Part shown: one piece after another, positions 29,567-38,369 of the stretch
How positions within the stretch are numbered: the stretch's first letter is position 1
How the letters are laid out: each line of letters opens with the position of its first letter
DNA from: Bosea sp. AS-1
Lineage (GTDB): Bacteria; Pseudomonadota; Alphaproteobacteria; Rhizobiales; Beijerinckiaceae
Direction of reading: 5' to 3'
Assembly: GCF_002220095.1 (NCBI RefSeq)
Contig: NZ_CP022372.1
Span: forward strand, 2,080,501 to 2,144,500
Length of the DNA stretch: 64,000 nucleotides
Made by a program: the position numbers and the translations under genes
Notes under the pieces: model-generated
The model's input: only the letters and a program-made list of their open reading frames with translations
What the model was told of the DNA's origin: nothing
The model's database searches: none

Positions 29567-30388
29567 TCAGCGCGAAGCGGGCGCGATCGCCGGCAGTTCG
29601 TTGCCGGGCAGGGGGGCCTCGGCCGCGACGCGATCCGGCATTGGGCCTCGCCCGCTCGTAGCCAGCGCGATGGTCAGCTTTTCCGCTCGCTCGGGGGACA
29701 TGGCGGCAAGCACTTCCGACATCTTGCGCGGGTTCATCTGCTGAACGACTGGAACGAGGACATCGAGATTCAGCCTGTCGAAGACGCGCGCGGCGTCCTT
29801 CGGCTTCATCGCCTCGTACATGATGACCAGGCTCTTGATAGCCTTGGACTCCTCGGCCGCGGCCTTCGCGGCCGGGCTCGCCTTCTCTTCGAGGGCCTTG
29901 AGGTCTCCGACGCGGCCGTCGAGCTTCTTCTCGGCAGTGTCGAGCAGCCGCTCGCGCATCTCCAGCTCGCGCATGCGGCCGTCAAGTTCCTCGCGGCGCT
30001 CGCCGAGACGTTCCAGGATCGCCTTCTCGGCAGGCGAGACGGGCGGGGCCGTGCCGTTCATGACGCCGGCCTTGTTGTTGGGGTTATTGGCCATGCGGGC
30101 TGCAGCCGCCTCGGCTTCCGCCTTCTCACGCTCCGCTTTGGGATTGGGCGCGGGAACCGAACCCGTCGTCTCGGGGTCGACCATGTCCGGCGCGTGGGCG
30201 CGGGCGATGACCTTGGCCAGTCCCCAGATTTCAGGCTCGGATTTGGCCTGGACAGCAGTGGCGAAAACCGGGGCGCTGGCAGGCACCGTGCCCGGATAGG
30301 GCTCCGCCGTCCAGGCAAGCAGCTTCAGCGCCAGGAGACCCATGGCGCCGAGGATGACTGCCGGCAGGAGGCGGGGACGCTCGATCAC
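29567..30388 (-). CDS. motE: MotE-like flagellar motor chaperone
   Basis: 273 residues: a signal/anchor helix (LLPAVILGAMGLLALKLLAW), a Lys/Glu/Ala-rich linker, a long coiled coil (about 120-180, KAILERLGERREELDGRMRE onward), and a C-terminal MgtE-N-like domain (VIMYEAMKPKDAARVFDRLN, QQMNPRKMSEVLAAMSPERA). MotE of rhizobia is a periplasmic chaperone for the motor protein MotC. Overlaps the DUF6468 gene by 4 bp (ATGA) in the fliL-fliM-DUF6468-motE operon. No motB or motC gene is in the window. Confidence 0.86.
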   Translation of the reverse strand: MIERPRLLPAVILGAMGLLALKLLAWTAEPYPGTVPASAPVFATAVQAKSEPEIWGLAKVIARAHAPDMVDPETTGSVPAPNPKAEREKAEAEAAAARMANNPNNKAGVMNGTAPPVSPAEKAILERLGERREELDGRMRELEMRERLLDTAEKKLDGRVGDLKALEEKASPAAKAAAEESKAIKSLVIMYEAMKPKDAARVFDRLNLDVLVPVVQQMNPRKMSEVLAAMSPERAEKLTIALATSGRGPMPDRVAAEAPLPGNELPAIAPASR

Positions 30389-30846
30389 GCAGCCTGTTCC
30401 TCAAGGCGGCGGGCGGCGCGAGCGCGGATCGCAGCGGCTGATTGCGCGGCGCTTTCGAGCAGGGAGAGCGGCGCCGGCTGCGGCGCCGCAGCCGGCCGGG
30501 CTTCCGCCACGGGCTTGGCGACGAGGGCGGCGGCCGAGACGATCTGGCCGATGCGCTCCATCACGGCCTGCCCGGCTTCGACCTGGGCGGCGAGGTCGGC
30601 GGCGTAGCGCTCGGCGGTGCGCAGGCGCTCTTCCAGCGTGCGGTCGCAGTCGCCCAGCGTGTTCTTGAGGCCGGCGATGGCGCGCTCGGCATTGTCGGTG
30701 GCGGTGACCAGCGCGCCGACGGTCTGGCGCATGCCGGCCTCGTCCGCCTTCAGCCGCTCGATGCGCTTGGCCAGGACGTAGCAGGTGATGATGGTCGCGA
30801 CGAGCAGGCTGGCGACAAGGGCATCGGCGATGAGGGTGATCGTCAT
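30385..30846 (-). CDS. DUF6468 flagellar-cluster protein
   Basis: 153 residues: an N-terminal membrane helix (LIADALVASLLVATIITCYV), then a coiled-coil segment (RIERLKADEAGMRQTVGALV onward to about residue 110) and an Ala/Pro-rich end. This small protein is found immediately after fliM in many alphaproteobacteria; its function is not known. It overlaps motE (ATGA) and lies 11 bp after fliM, implying a single transcript and a motor-related role. Confidence 0.83.
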   Translation of the reverse strand: MTITLIADALVASLLVATIITCYVLAKRIERLKADEAGMRQTVGALVTATDNAERAIAGLKNTLGDCDRTLEERLRTAERYAADLAAQVEAGQAVMERIGQIVSAAALVAKPVAEARPAAAPQPAPLSLLESAAQSAAAIRARAARRLEEQAA

Positions 30847-30857
30847 GTCTGTCCTGC

Positions 30858-31982
30858 TCAGTTGGTGGCGCCAAGATGGCTGGCCAGGCTGTCGAATGCG
30901 GCGAGCGTGGTCTTGGAACGCCGCAGCGGGCTCACGACCTGCACCGCAATCTTGCCGTCGACCCGGCCGATGCGGCCCTCGGTGACGATGAAGTCGCCGC
31001 AGCGCAGCGACACGGTCGAATCGGGGCGTGCGTCGAACATCAGCGTGTCGCCGATCTCGAGCTTCATCACGCGCTTCAGCGGCATCCGCGTCTCGTGCAG
31101 CACGCAGGTGACGTCGACGCCGGCCTGCCAGACCTCGGTGGCGAGGTGGTTCTCCCAGATCGGATCGCGCCCGAGCTTCTCACCCATGAAGCTTTCGAGC
31201 AGCAATTCGCGGATCGGCTCGATGGTCGCATAGGGCAGGAGGATGTGCAGCGAGCCGCCGCGGCCTTCCATGTCGAACTTCAGTTCGACACGGATCGCCG
31301 CGTTGGCGGGGCGCGAGATCGAGACGAAGCGCGGGTTCGATTCGACCCGGTCGATGTTGAAGGTCACCGGCGAGAGCGGCTTGAAGGCGGCCTGCGCGTC
31401 GCTCAGCACGAGCTCGATGACGCGACGGACCATCCGGATCTCGATGGAGGTGAAGGGCCGGCCGTCGATGCGCGGAGCAGGCTGGCCGCGCTTGCCGCCG
31501 AACATGGTGTCGAGCACCGAGTAGATCAGCGAGGATTCGATGGTGATGAGGCCGAAATTGTCCCATTCCTCGGCCTTGAAGACCGAGAGCATCGCCGGCT
31601 GCGAGATCGAATTGACGTAGTCGCCGAAACGGACGGAGCGAATGCTCTCCAGCGTTACCTCGACATTATCGGTGAAGAAGTTGCGCAGGCTGGTCGAGAG
31701 CAGGCGCACCAGACGCTCGAAGATGATCTCGAGCATCGGCAGGCGTTCATAGGCGACCGAGCCGGAATCGACGATCGCCTGGATGCCGTTGCGGGAGGCG
31801 CTGTCCTCGCTGCTGGAGAAACCGAGCATCGTGTCGATTTCGTCCTGCGACATCAGGCGGTCGGTACCGCCTTCCTGCTCGCCGTCTTCCTCGATGACCG
31901 CGGGCATCGCAGCCCATTCCGCTGCCATGGTCTCGGGCGTCGGCTGCTCGTCGCGGGGCTTGTCCGGATTGTCGAGGCTCAT
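30858..31982 (-). CDS. fliM: Flagellar motor switch protein FliM
   Basis: C-ring subunit that binds CheY-P and sets rotation direction. 374 residues. The N-terminal part includes MSQDEIDTMLGF, the FliM N-motif in its alphaproteobacterial form, preceded by an acidic tail. The middle (CheC-like) domain runs from about residue 75 (PMLEIIFERLVRLLSTSLRN) to about 260 and includes a GGKRG-type loop. The C-terminal SpoA domain spans about 285-370 (GDTLMFDARPDSTVSLRCGD). fliL is 42 bp upstream. fliN and fliG are not in the window. Confidence 0.96.
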   Translation of the reverse strand: MSLDNPDKPRDEQPTPETMAAEWAAMPAVIEEDGEQEGGTDRLMSQDEIDTMLGFSSSEDSASRNGIQAIVDSGSVAYERLPMLEIIFERLVRLLSTSLRNFFTDNVEVTLESIRSVRFGDYVNSISQPAMLSVFKAEEWDNFGLITIESSLIYSVLDTMFGGKRGQPAPRIDGRPFTSIEIRMVRRVIELVLSDAQAAFKPLSPVTFNIDRVESNPRFVSISRPANAAIRVELKFDMEGRGGSLHILLPYATIEPIRELLLESFMGEKLGRDPIWENHLATEVWQAGVDVTCVLHETRMPLKRVMKLEIGDTLMFDARPDSTVSLRCGDFIVTEGRIGRVDGKIAVQVVSPLRRSKTTLAAFDSLASHLGATN

Positions 31983-32024
31983 CGGGACGTTGTCACTTCT
32001 TCTCGGGCGTCGGGGCGGCGGCGC

Positions 32025-32531
32025 TCATTGCACCAGCAGTTCCTTGAACAGCACGGCATCGACCTTCGCCGGGTAGACCGTCATGTTGACGCGGCGCAGC
32101 AGCTCTTCCTTCAACCGATACATGCCGGCCGAGCCTTCGAGATCGGAGGGGCGCAACTCGCGCATGAAGACCTGAAAGGCGTCCTCGACGCGGGGCAGCA
32201 GCGGCTTGACCTCTTCCGAGACCTTCGGATCGCCGATCTCGAGCACGACCTTGATCTTCATGATCGGCTGGCGGTCCTGCTGGCCGCCATTCGACATGCC
32301 GATCATCATGTCCTTCATCTCGAGGAAGGTGGCGGGCTTCTTGGCCTTGGCAGCCGCTTCTGCGGCCGCGACCTGCTCCGGCGAATGCCGCTTGAACAGG
32401 AACCAGTAGCCTCCACCGCCGGCCGCGAGCAAAGCGACGGTCGCGATAATGATGATGAGCTTCTTCTTGCCGCCCTTCGAGGCTTCCTCGCCGGAGGCGC
32501 CTTCGTCTTCGGTCTTGGCCTTCTTCGCCAT
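32025..32531 (-). CDS. fliL: Flagellar basal body-associated protein FliL
   Basis: Single-pass inner-membrane protein around the stator. 168 residues: a Lys/Glu-rich cytoplasmic N-terminus, a membrane helix (LIIIIATVALLAAGGGGYWFL) and the periplasmic FliL domain with a conserved end (LKEELLRRVNMTVYPAKVDA, then VLFKELLVQ). First gene of the minus-strand operon of cluster B; its start lies 68 bp from a CtrA box. Confidence 0.95.
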   Translation of the reverse strand: MAKKAKTEDEGASGEEASKGGKKKLIIIIATVALLAAGGGGYWFLFKRHSPEQVAAAEAAAKAKKPATFLEMKDMMIGMSNGGQQDRQPIMKIKVVLEIGDPKVSEEVKPLLPRVEDAFQVFMRELRPSDLEGSAGMYRLKEELLRRVNMTVYPAKVDAVLFKELLVQ

Positions 32532-32598
32532 CTTTTCGGGTCCCGGGCGGTCTGGGACGGCGTCCTGCCGGCCTCTTCCGTACCTTCTCCAGTTACGG

Positions 32599-32613
32599 TT
32601 AACGCGTCGTTAA
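32599..32613. promoter_or_regulatory. CtrA box in the fliL/flgF divergent promoter
   Basis: TTAACGCGTCGTTAA is an exact TTAA-N7-TTAA site. It lies 68 bp upstream of fliL and 203 bp upstream of flgF. It is almost the same sequence as the site at 10333-10347 (one base differs in the spacer), and its distance to the minus-strand start is nearly the same, which strengthens the call. Confidence 0.82.
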
Positions 32614-32815
32614 GGGCGGCAGATTTTGCCGGGCCATTCTTGCCGCTGAGACGGCGCATGCCGAGCGGCTGCGGTGCGACGCTCTCATCAAAGCAATTTA
32701 AAATCAACTACTTGGTCGAATTAACCATGCTGGCATGGCGCTTGCCGGATGTCCGGCGTGGCGACTGCGCTGGGGAGCGTCGAGGTCGCCGCGGGACATG
32801 ATCGGGAGTTAAGCC

Positions 32816-33559
32816 GTGGAGAACGCCCTTCTCATCGGCCTCTCGCGCCAGGTCGCCCTGTCGCGGGAGCTGGACGTCATCGCCAACAACATGGCGAATG
32901 TCGGCACGAGTGGATTCAAGGCGCGCAGCGCGCGCTTCAACGAATTCGTCATGCCGAAAGCCAAGGCGGAGGCCTTCAAGCCGGCCGACCAGAGGCTCTC
33001 CTACGTCATCGACAAGGGGACTCCGCTCGACCTCTCGCAGGGGCCGACCGAGTTTACCGGCAACCCGCTCGACGTCGCGCTGAAGGGCGACAATTTCCTC
33101 GTCGTGCAGACGTCCGCCGGAGAACGCTATACCCGCGCCGGCTCGCTGACGATCAATCGCCAGGGCCAGCTCGTCACCCAGGCCGGCCAGCCGGTGATGG
33201 GCGAGGCGGGGCCGATCTCCTTCGGCAACACCGAATTCGACATGCGCATCGCCGCCGACGGCACGGTGACGAGCGACCAGGGCACGCGCGGCAAGCTCCG
33301 GCAGGTCCGCTTCGCCGATCCGCGCACGCTGGTGAGCGAGGGCACGAACCTGTTCTCCTCGCCGACCCCGGCCCAGGCGGCTCCGGCCGGCACGCGGCTG
33401 GAGCCCGGCGCGGTCGAGCGCTCGAACGTCAAGGCCGTCACCGAACTGACGCGACTGATGGAGGTGCAGCGCGCCTACCAGAGCGTCGCCAACATGATCA
33501 GCCGCTCCGACGATCTGCGCAGCAGGGCGATTTCGCGCCTGGCTGACCAGCAGGCCTGA
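32816..33559 (+). CDS. flgF: Flagellar proximal rod protein FlgF
   Basis: 247 residues from a GTG start (MENALLIGLSRQVALSRELD). The N-terminal flagellar rod motif is LDVIANNMANVGTSGFKA and the C-terminal helix is ELTRLMEVQRAYQSVANMIS. The central domain is the FlgF/FlgG beta domain. First gene of the plus-strand rod operon flgF-flgG-flgA-flgH. Confidence 0.96.
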   Translation: MENALLIGLSRQVALSRELDVIANNMANVGTSGFKARSARFNEFVMPKAKAEAFKPADQRLSYVIDKGTPLDLSQGPTEFTGNPLDVALKGDNFLVVQTSAGERYTRAGSLTINRQGQLVTQAGQPVMGEAGPISFGNTEFDMRIAADGTVTSDQGTRGKLRQVRFADPRTLVSEGTNLFSSPTPAQAAPAGTRLEPGAVERSNVKAVTELTRLMEVQRAYQSVANMISRSDDLRSRAISRLADQQA

Positions 33560-33579
33560 GCCGGAAAGGAACCATTCCC

Positions 33580-34371
33580 ATGCGCGCCATGCAGACAGCC
33601 GCTACCGGCATGATGGCCCAGGAGATGAACGTCCAGGTCATCTCCAACAACATCGCCAACGTGCGGACCACCGGCTACAAGCGCCAGCAGATCCACTTCC
33701 AGGACCTGCTCTACGAGAATTTCCGCCGCGCCGGCTCGGCCAGCTCCGACCAGAACACCCAGGTCCCGGCCGGCACCTTCATCGGCTCGGGCGTCAAGAC
33801 GGTCTCGACCGGCCGCGTCATGACGCAGGGCAATATCAGCCCGACCGAGAAGCCCTACGACCTCGCCATCCGCGGCGAGGGCTTCTTCAAGATCCGCATG
33901 CCGGACGGCCGCACCACCTATTCGCGCGACGGCTCCTTCGACCTCGATTCGCAGGGCCAGATCGTCACGCGCGACGGCTATCTGCTCGAGCCCGGCATCA
34001 CCGTGCCGAACAATGCCTCGGGAGTGAACATCAATGCCCAGGGCATCGTCGAGGCGACGATCCCCGGCCAGACCGCGCCGCAGCAGCTCGGCCAGATCCA
34101 GCTGACCCGCTTCGTCAACAAGGTCGGCCTCGAATCGATCGGAGACAACCTCTTCATCGAGACGGCGGCCTCCGGCCAGCCGATCGACGGCTTCGGCGGC
34201 GGCGAAGGCTTCGGCACGCTGCAACAGAACTATCTCGAAGAGGGCAATGTCCAGGCTGTGACGGAGCTTTCCTCGCTGATCGCCGCCCAGCGCGCCTACG
34301 AGATGAACTCAAAGGTCATCACCGCCGCCGACCAGATGATGTCGGCGACGACGCAGATGTTCCGCGGTTGA
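33580..34371 (+). CDS. flgG: Flagellar distal rod protein FlgG
   Basis: 263 residues, close to the usual 260-262. It begins MRAMQTAATGMMAQEMNVQV and has ISNNIANVRTTGYKRQQIHF, the FlgG N-terminal motif. It ends AVTELSSLIAAQRAYEMNSK and VITAADQMMSATTQMFRG. It lies 20 bp after flgF and is followed at once by flgA. Confidence 0.98.
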   Translation: MRAMQTAATGMMAQEMNVQVISNNIANVRTTGYKRQQIHFQDLLYENFRRAGSASSDQNTQVPAGTFIGSGVKTVSTGRVMTQGNISPTEKPYDLAIRGEGFFKIRMPDGRTTYSRDGSFDLDSQGQIVTRDGYLLEPGITVPNNASGVNINAQGIVEATIPGQTAPQQLGQIQLTRFVNKVGLESIGDNLFIETAASGQPIDGFGGGEGFGTLQQNYLEEGNVQAVTELSSLIAAQRAYEMNSKVITAADQMMSATTQMFRG

Positions 34372-34388
34372 CGGGGAGGAAGCGCATC

Positions 34389-35450
34389 ATGATCCGTCTG
34401 TCACTCGCCAGCTTCCTGATCGCCGCGGCCCTGTTCGATGCGGGTGCCGCATCGGCGCAGCAGGGCCGGGCGCAGGCCGTCGGGGTCGCCATGGCCTCGG
34501 CCGATCCGGCGCAGGCCGCCCCGGCCCAGCAGGCGCGCCGGCTGCGGCTGCGTCCCGAGGTCAATCTCGGCCGCGATCTCGTCACCTTCGGCGACCTCAT
34601 TCCGGGGCTTTCCGGCGACCTTGCCAGCATCGCGGCCTTCCGGGCGCCGGCGCTCGGCGAAACCGGCACGATCCAGGTCAGCCGCATCGCCGAGGCGGCG
34701 CGCGGCGCCGGCATCGTCAGGGACGGCGCCGAGCTCGAGAGCACGGGTTTCTCCCAGGTGGTGGTGACGCGGGTTGCGCGGCGGATCGGCGCCAGCGAGA
34801 TGGAGGCTGCGGTGAAGATCGGGCTGCAGCAGCGCTTCGGCGTCGATGTCCGCCTGTTCGCGCTGGCGATCGACGGCGGGGCGCCGACTGTGGCGATCGA
34901 GCCGGAGCTGACCGGCGAGCTGACGGTCTCCGATCTCTCCTTCGACGCCCGCAGCCGGCGCCTGCAGGCGCGCCTGGCGGTGCCGGGCAGCGCGGCCATG
35001 CGGCTGAAGCCGCTGCGGATTTCCGGTCAGATCGTCGAGACGGTCGAGGTCGTGGTGCCGAAGCGCACGATCGCGCGAGGCGATACGGTCGGCAAGGACG
35101 ATGTCGTCGTCGAGCGGCGCCCCCGCGACGGGCAGGTCGGCGAGGTCATCGGCGATGCCCGCGCCGCGATCGACAAGGTCGCGCGGCGCGCGCTGCTTGC
35201 CGGCGTACCGCTGCGCAACGGCGATGTTCAGCGCGAGGAAATCATCGCCAAGGGCGAGCTCGTCACCATCGTCTACGAGGCGCCGGGGCTGCTCATCACC
35301 ATGCGCGGTCGCGCCGGTGAGTCTGGCGCGATGGGCGATGTCGTCTCCGTCACCAATCCCCAGTCCAAGCGCACGCTGCAGGGCACCATCACCGGTCCCG
35401 GCCGCGTCTCGGTCAAGCCGGCCATCGGCCGCATCGCCAGCGCCCAGTGA
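34389..35450 (+). CDS. flgA: Flagellar P-ring assembly chaperone FlgA
   Basis: Periplasmic chaperone for the P ring. 353 residues from the ATG at 34389 behind GGGGAGGAAG. Signal peptide (LASFLIAAALFDAGAASAQQ), an N-terminal region with LGRDLVTFGDLIPGLSGDLA, then a SAF domain with VVVPKRTIARGDTVGKDDVV and the conserved C-terminus LRNGDVQREEIIAKGELVTI onward. It is longer than enteric FlgA (~220), as usual in rhizobia. A TTG at 34368 overlapping the flgG stop would add 7 residues. flgI, often next, is absent here. Confidence 0.93.
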   Translation: MIRLSLASFLIAAALFDAGAASAQQGRAQAVGVAMASADPAQAAPAQQARRLRLRPEVNLGRDLVTFGDLIPGLSGDLASIAAFRAPALGETGTIQVSRIAEAARGAGIVRDGAELESTGFSQVVVTRVARRIGASEMEAAVKIGLQQRFGVDVRLFALAIDGGAPTVAIEPELTGELTVSDLSFDARSRRLQARLAVPGSAAMRLKPLRISGQIVETVEVVVPKRTIARGDTVGKDDVVVERRPRDGQVGEVIGDARAAIDKVARRALLAGVPLRNGDVQREEIIAKGELVTIVYEAPGLLITMRGRAGESGAMGDVVSVTNPQSKRTLQGTITGPGRVSVKPAIGRIASAQ

Positions 35451-35470
35451 GTATCGTCGTGGAAAGCGTC

Positions 35471-36223
35471 ATGATCCCGAACCGCATCCTCAAGCTCTCC
35501 GGCCTCCTGCTGCTGACCGCCTCGCTCGGCGCCTGCGGCATCGGCGACCGCCTCGCCAATGTCGGGCAAGCCCCGACGCTCTCGCCCGTCGAGGACCCGA
35601 CCGCGGCGAAGGGCTACAAGCCCGTCCAGATGCCGATGCCGGCGATGGAGCATGCCTCCTTCGCACCGAACTCGCTCTGGCGCACCGGCTCGCGCGCGTT
35701 CTTCAAGGATCAGCGCGCCCGCAATGTCGGAGACCTCGTCACCGTCAAGGTCAAGGTCACCGACAAGGCGCAGCTCAACAACAACACCAAGCGCAGCCGC
35801 AAGAACGGCGAGGATTTCGGCGCCGAGAACGCCTTCGGCTTCGAAAACAAGCTCGACAAGTTCCTGCCTGACGGGGCCAAAGCCTCGTCACTCCTCAAGC
35901 TCGACTCGGATGGCTCCAGCGAAGGCGCCGGCTCGATCAACCGCTCCGAGACGCTGGCGACGAACGTCGCGGCAGTCGTCACCCAGAACCTGCCGAACGG
36001 CAATCTGGTGATCGAGGGCAAGCAGGAGATCCGCGTCAATTTCGAGGTGCGCGAACTGATCGTCGCCGGCGTGATCCGGCCCGAGGACATCGAATCGGAC
36101 AACACCATCGATTCGACCAAGATTGCTCAGGCGCGCATCGCCTATGGCGGTCGCGGCCAGATCACCGATGTCCAGCAGCCGCGCTACGGCCAGCAGGTGA
36201 TGGACATCCTGCTGCCCTTCTGA
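35471..36223 (+). CDS. flgH: Flagellar L-ring lipoprotein FlgH
   Basis: 250 residues from the ATG at 35471. Lipoprotein signal LSGLLLLTASLGAC with lipobox Cys, then the L-ring core: NSLWRTGSRAFFKDQRARNV, GDLVTVKVKVTDKAQLNNNT and, at the end, GRGQITDVQQPRYGQQVMDI. A GTG at 35447 overlapping the flgA stop is an alternative start. Last gene of the plus-strand operon; a terminator follows at 36365. Confidence 0.96.
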   Translation: MIPNRILKLSGLLLLTASLGACGIGDRLANVGQAPTLSPVEDPTAAKGYKPVQMPMPAMEHASFAPNSLWRTGSRAFFKDQRARNVGDLVTVKVKVTDKAQLNNNTKRSRKNGEDFGAENAFGFENKLDKFLPDGAKASSLLKLDSDGSSEGAGSINRSETLATNVAAVVTQNLPNGNLVIEGKQEIRVNFEVRELIVAGVIRPEDIESDNTIDSTKIAQARIAYGGRGQITDVQQPRYGQQVMDILLPF

Positions 36224-36364
36224 GCCTTCGCTCTCTTCCGGAATCCGACCGGCGCGGAACGCTCCCCCTTGTCTCCGCTCCGGTTCGGCCGGCGGTTCCT
36301 CCCGAGCCGCCGACAGCCCCGGCCGCCCGCCACGCTCCCCAAGCTTCAAAGGTTGGCGGCCAGA

Positions 36365-36394
36365 AGCCCCGCGTTCTCCCGACGCGGGGCTTTT
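36365..36394 (+). terminator. Terminator of the flgFGAH operon
   Basis: GCCCCGCG (36366-36373) and CGCGGGGC (36383-36390) form a perfect 8-bp stem with a 9-base loop, followed by TTTT. It lies 141 bp after the flgH stop and just before the end of the convergent HxlR gene. Confidence 0.85.
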
Positions 36395-36399
36395 CCATG

Positions 36400-36864
36400 T
36401 CAGTCTTCCTCGATCTTCAGGATCACCGCCTGATCCGGCCCGATGGCGCGGCCGTCCTCGGTGCGCACGTCGAGGCTCACGCGCTGGCCGGTCTCGCGCT
36501 CGACGAGGCGGGAATGCTTTTCCTCCGGCGCGAAGAGATGGCGCTCGCCGAACTGGCGCAGCGCGACCATGACCGGGAACAGGTCCTTGCCCATGGCGGT
36601 CAGGCGATATTCCACACGCGTTCCACCGTCGCTCAGCGGAACCGCATCGAGAATCCCGCTCTGGACCAATGTCTTCAGCCGATCGGTCAGGATGTTTCGG
36701 GCGATGCCGAGGCTCTTCTGAAATTCGCTGAAGCGGGTCATGCCGTCGAAGGCATCGCGAACGATCAGCAGCGACCACCAGTCCCCGATCACGTCGAGGG
36801 AGCGGGCGCTGGGACAGTAATCACCCTTGAGGCTCTTGCGAGCGACCATCAGCCTGGCCCCCAT
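36400..36864 (-). CDS. HxlR-family transcriptional regulator
   Basis: 154 residues, winged helix. It has the family N-terminal cysteine in DYCPSARSLDVIGDWWSLLI and the core RFSEFQKSLGIARNILTDRL followed by LVQSGIL and the VEYRLTAMGKDLFPV wing. HxlR members of the HypR/QorR type sense oxidants or aldehydes through this cysteine. It diverges from an MFS gene with a symmetric site between them, so it probably regulates that gene. Two starts are possible (36864 or an ATG at 36849). Confidence 0.9.
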   Translation of the reverse strand: MGARLMVARKSLKGDYCPSARSLDVIGDWWSLLIVRDAFDGMTRFSEFQKSLGIARNILTDRLKTLVQSGILDAVPLSDGGTRVEYRLTAMGKDLFPVMVALRQFGERHLFAPEEKHSRLVERETGQRVSLDVRTEDGRAIGPDQAVILKIEED

Positions 36865-36897
36865 CCGCGAGCAATCGATCCGTTGCTTTTTGGTTGC

Positions 36898-36939
36898 ATG
36901 ATGAAACTCGTATCGCTATGCCTAATCTAGTTTCATCAT
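36898..36939. promoter_or_regulatory. Putative HxlR operator (11-bp inverted repeat)
   Basis: ATGATGAAACT (36898-36908) and AGTTTCATCAT (36929-36939) are exact complements with a 20-bp spacer, about three helical turns centre to centre. It lies between the divergent HxlR and MFS genes, within the likely promoters of both (23 bp before the MFS start and 34 bp before the HxlR start). Binding is inferred from position and symmetry. Confidence 0.7.
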
Positions 36940-36962
36940 AAAACTGATACCTGAGGTCTGCA

Positions 36963-38273
36963 ATGGATTTGGATCAGGACGCGGCGCTGCCCGGCGCCGC
37001 GAAGGAGAGCGTTCGTCCTCGGAACGGGGACAGTACCGTTCAGGCCGTGAGCCGGGTCGCAGGGGAGGCGCTGCCCGAGACGCCTTCGCTGAATGGCCGC
37101 ACCATTCTGCTGTTTGCCGCGGCGAGCGGGCTTGCCGTCGCTAACGCCTATTTCGCGCATCCGTTGCTCGATGTGATGGCCGACGATCTCGATCTGTCCC
37201 GCAGTGTCGCCGGGCTGATCGTGGGGGCAACGCAGCTGGGTTATGGGCTCGGCCTGCTGCTGCTCGTTCCGCTGGGGGATCTTCTCGATCGCCGCAGGCT
37301 GATCATCGGCCAGTCCCTGCTTTCCGTGCTGGCTCTTGCCTGTGTCGGCGTCTCGCATTCGGCCGCGATGCTGCTCGCCTCGATGGCGGCGGTGGGCCTT
37401 CTCGCCGTCGTGACGCAGGCTCTGGTCGCTTATGCCGCGAGCCTGGCGCACCCGTCGGAACGCGGCCATATCGTCGGCGTGGTCACGAGCGGGATTGTCC
37501 TCGGCATCCTGCTGGCGCGAACCATCGCAGGATCTCTGACCGATCTGTCAGGCTGGCGGACGGTCTACTTCGTCTCTGCTGGGCTCACACTGCTGATCGT
37601 GCTGCTGCTCTGGAGAATGCTTCCCCGGCAGGAGCCGAAACTCGTGGGCCTGTCCTATGGCCGCCTCATCGCCTCGCTCGTCACGCTGATCGCCACGGAA
37701 CCGACCCTGCGCATCCGCGGGGTCATCGCCATGTTGATCTTCGCCAACATCACGACCTTGCTGGCCCCGCTCGTCCTGCCGCTCAGCGCGCCGCCCTTCT
37801 CGCTGTCCCACACGGAGATCGGTCTTTTCGGCCTGGCGGGTGCCGCGGGGGCGCTCGGGGCAACACGGTCCGGGCGCTGGACCGATCGCGGCCACGGCCA
37901 GCGCACGACGGGGATCGCACTCGCGCTGATGCTGCTGGCCTGGGCCCTGATGGCGCAGCTTCAGCAGTCGATCCTGTGGCTGATCGCCGGAGTGCTGGTG
38001 ATCGACTTCGGTCTTCAGGCCGTCCACGTCACCAATCAGGCGATGATCTACCGCGTCAGGCCCGATGCGCAGAACCGCCTGACGGCGGCCTATATGATCT
38101 TCTATTCGGCCGGTAGCGCCGTCGGTTCCTCAACCTCGACGGTCATCTATGCCCATGCGGGCTGGCCGGGCGTATGCACGGCGGGCGCGTCGATCAGCCT
38201 TGTGACGCTGGCCTTCTGGGCACTCACGCTGAAGTCGACTCCGGGCGCGGCGACGAGACGGGTCGTCGCCTAG
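36963..38273 (+). CDS. MFS efflux transporter next to the HxlR regulator
   Basis: 436 residues, 12 hydrophobic segments after a ~45-residue polar N-terminus. The helix 1 region reads ILLFAAASGLAVANAYFAHP, and the helix 2-3 loop reads GDLLDRRRLI. It belongs to the drug:H+ antiporter-like MFS subgroup (YnfM/YgaY-type), often controlled by an adjacent HxlR or LysR gene. The substrate is unknown. A strong bidirectional terminator lies downstream. Confidence 0.88.
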   Translation: MDLDQDAALPGAAKESVRPRNGDSTVQAVSRVAGEALPETPSLNGRTILLFAAASGLAVANAYFAHPLLDVMADDLDLSRSVAGLIVGATQLGYGLGLLLLVPLGDLLDRRRLIIGQSLLSVLALACVGVSHSAAMLLASMAAVGLLAVVTQALVAYAASLAHPSERGHIVGVVTSGIVLGILLARTIAGSLTDLSGWRTVYFVSAGLTLLIVLLLWRMLPRQEPKLVGLSYGRLIASLVTLIATEPTLRIRGVIAMLIFANITTLLAPLVLPLSAPPFSLSHTEIGLFGLAGAAGALGATRSGRWTDRGHGQRTTGIALALMLLAWALMAQLQQSILWLIAGVLVIDFGLQAVHVTNQAMIYRVRPDAQNRLTAAYMIFYSAGSAVGSSTSTVIYAHAGWPGVCTAGASISLVTLAFWALTLKSTPGAATRRVVA

Positions 38274-38312
38274 CAGCGGACGTCCCCGCCGGATTCGTCA
38301 TTGCAGCATGCA

Positions 38313-38342
38313 AAAGGCCCCGCACGGTCGTGCGGGGCCTTT
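38313..38342. terminator. Bidirectional terminator between MFS gene and dksA
   Basis: AAAGGCCCCGCAC (38313-38325) pairs exactly with GTGCGGGGCCTTT (38330-38342) around a GGTC loop: a 13-bp stem with A/T ends usable in both directions. It serves the convergent MFS gene and dksA. Confidence 0.88.
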
Positions 38343-38369
38343 CGAAAAACAGGCGATGATCCGCCCGTC

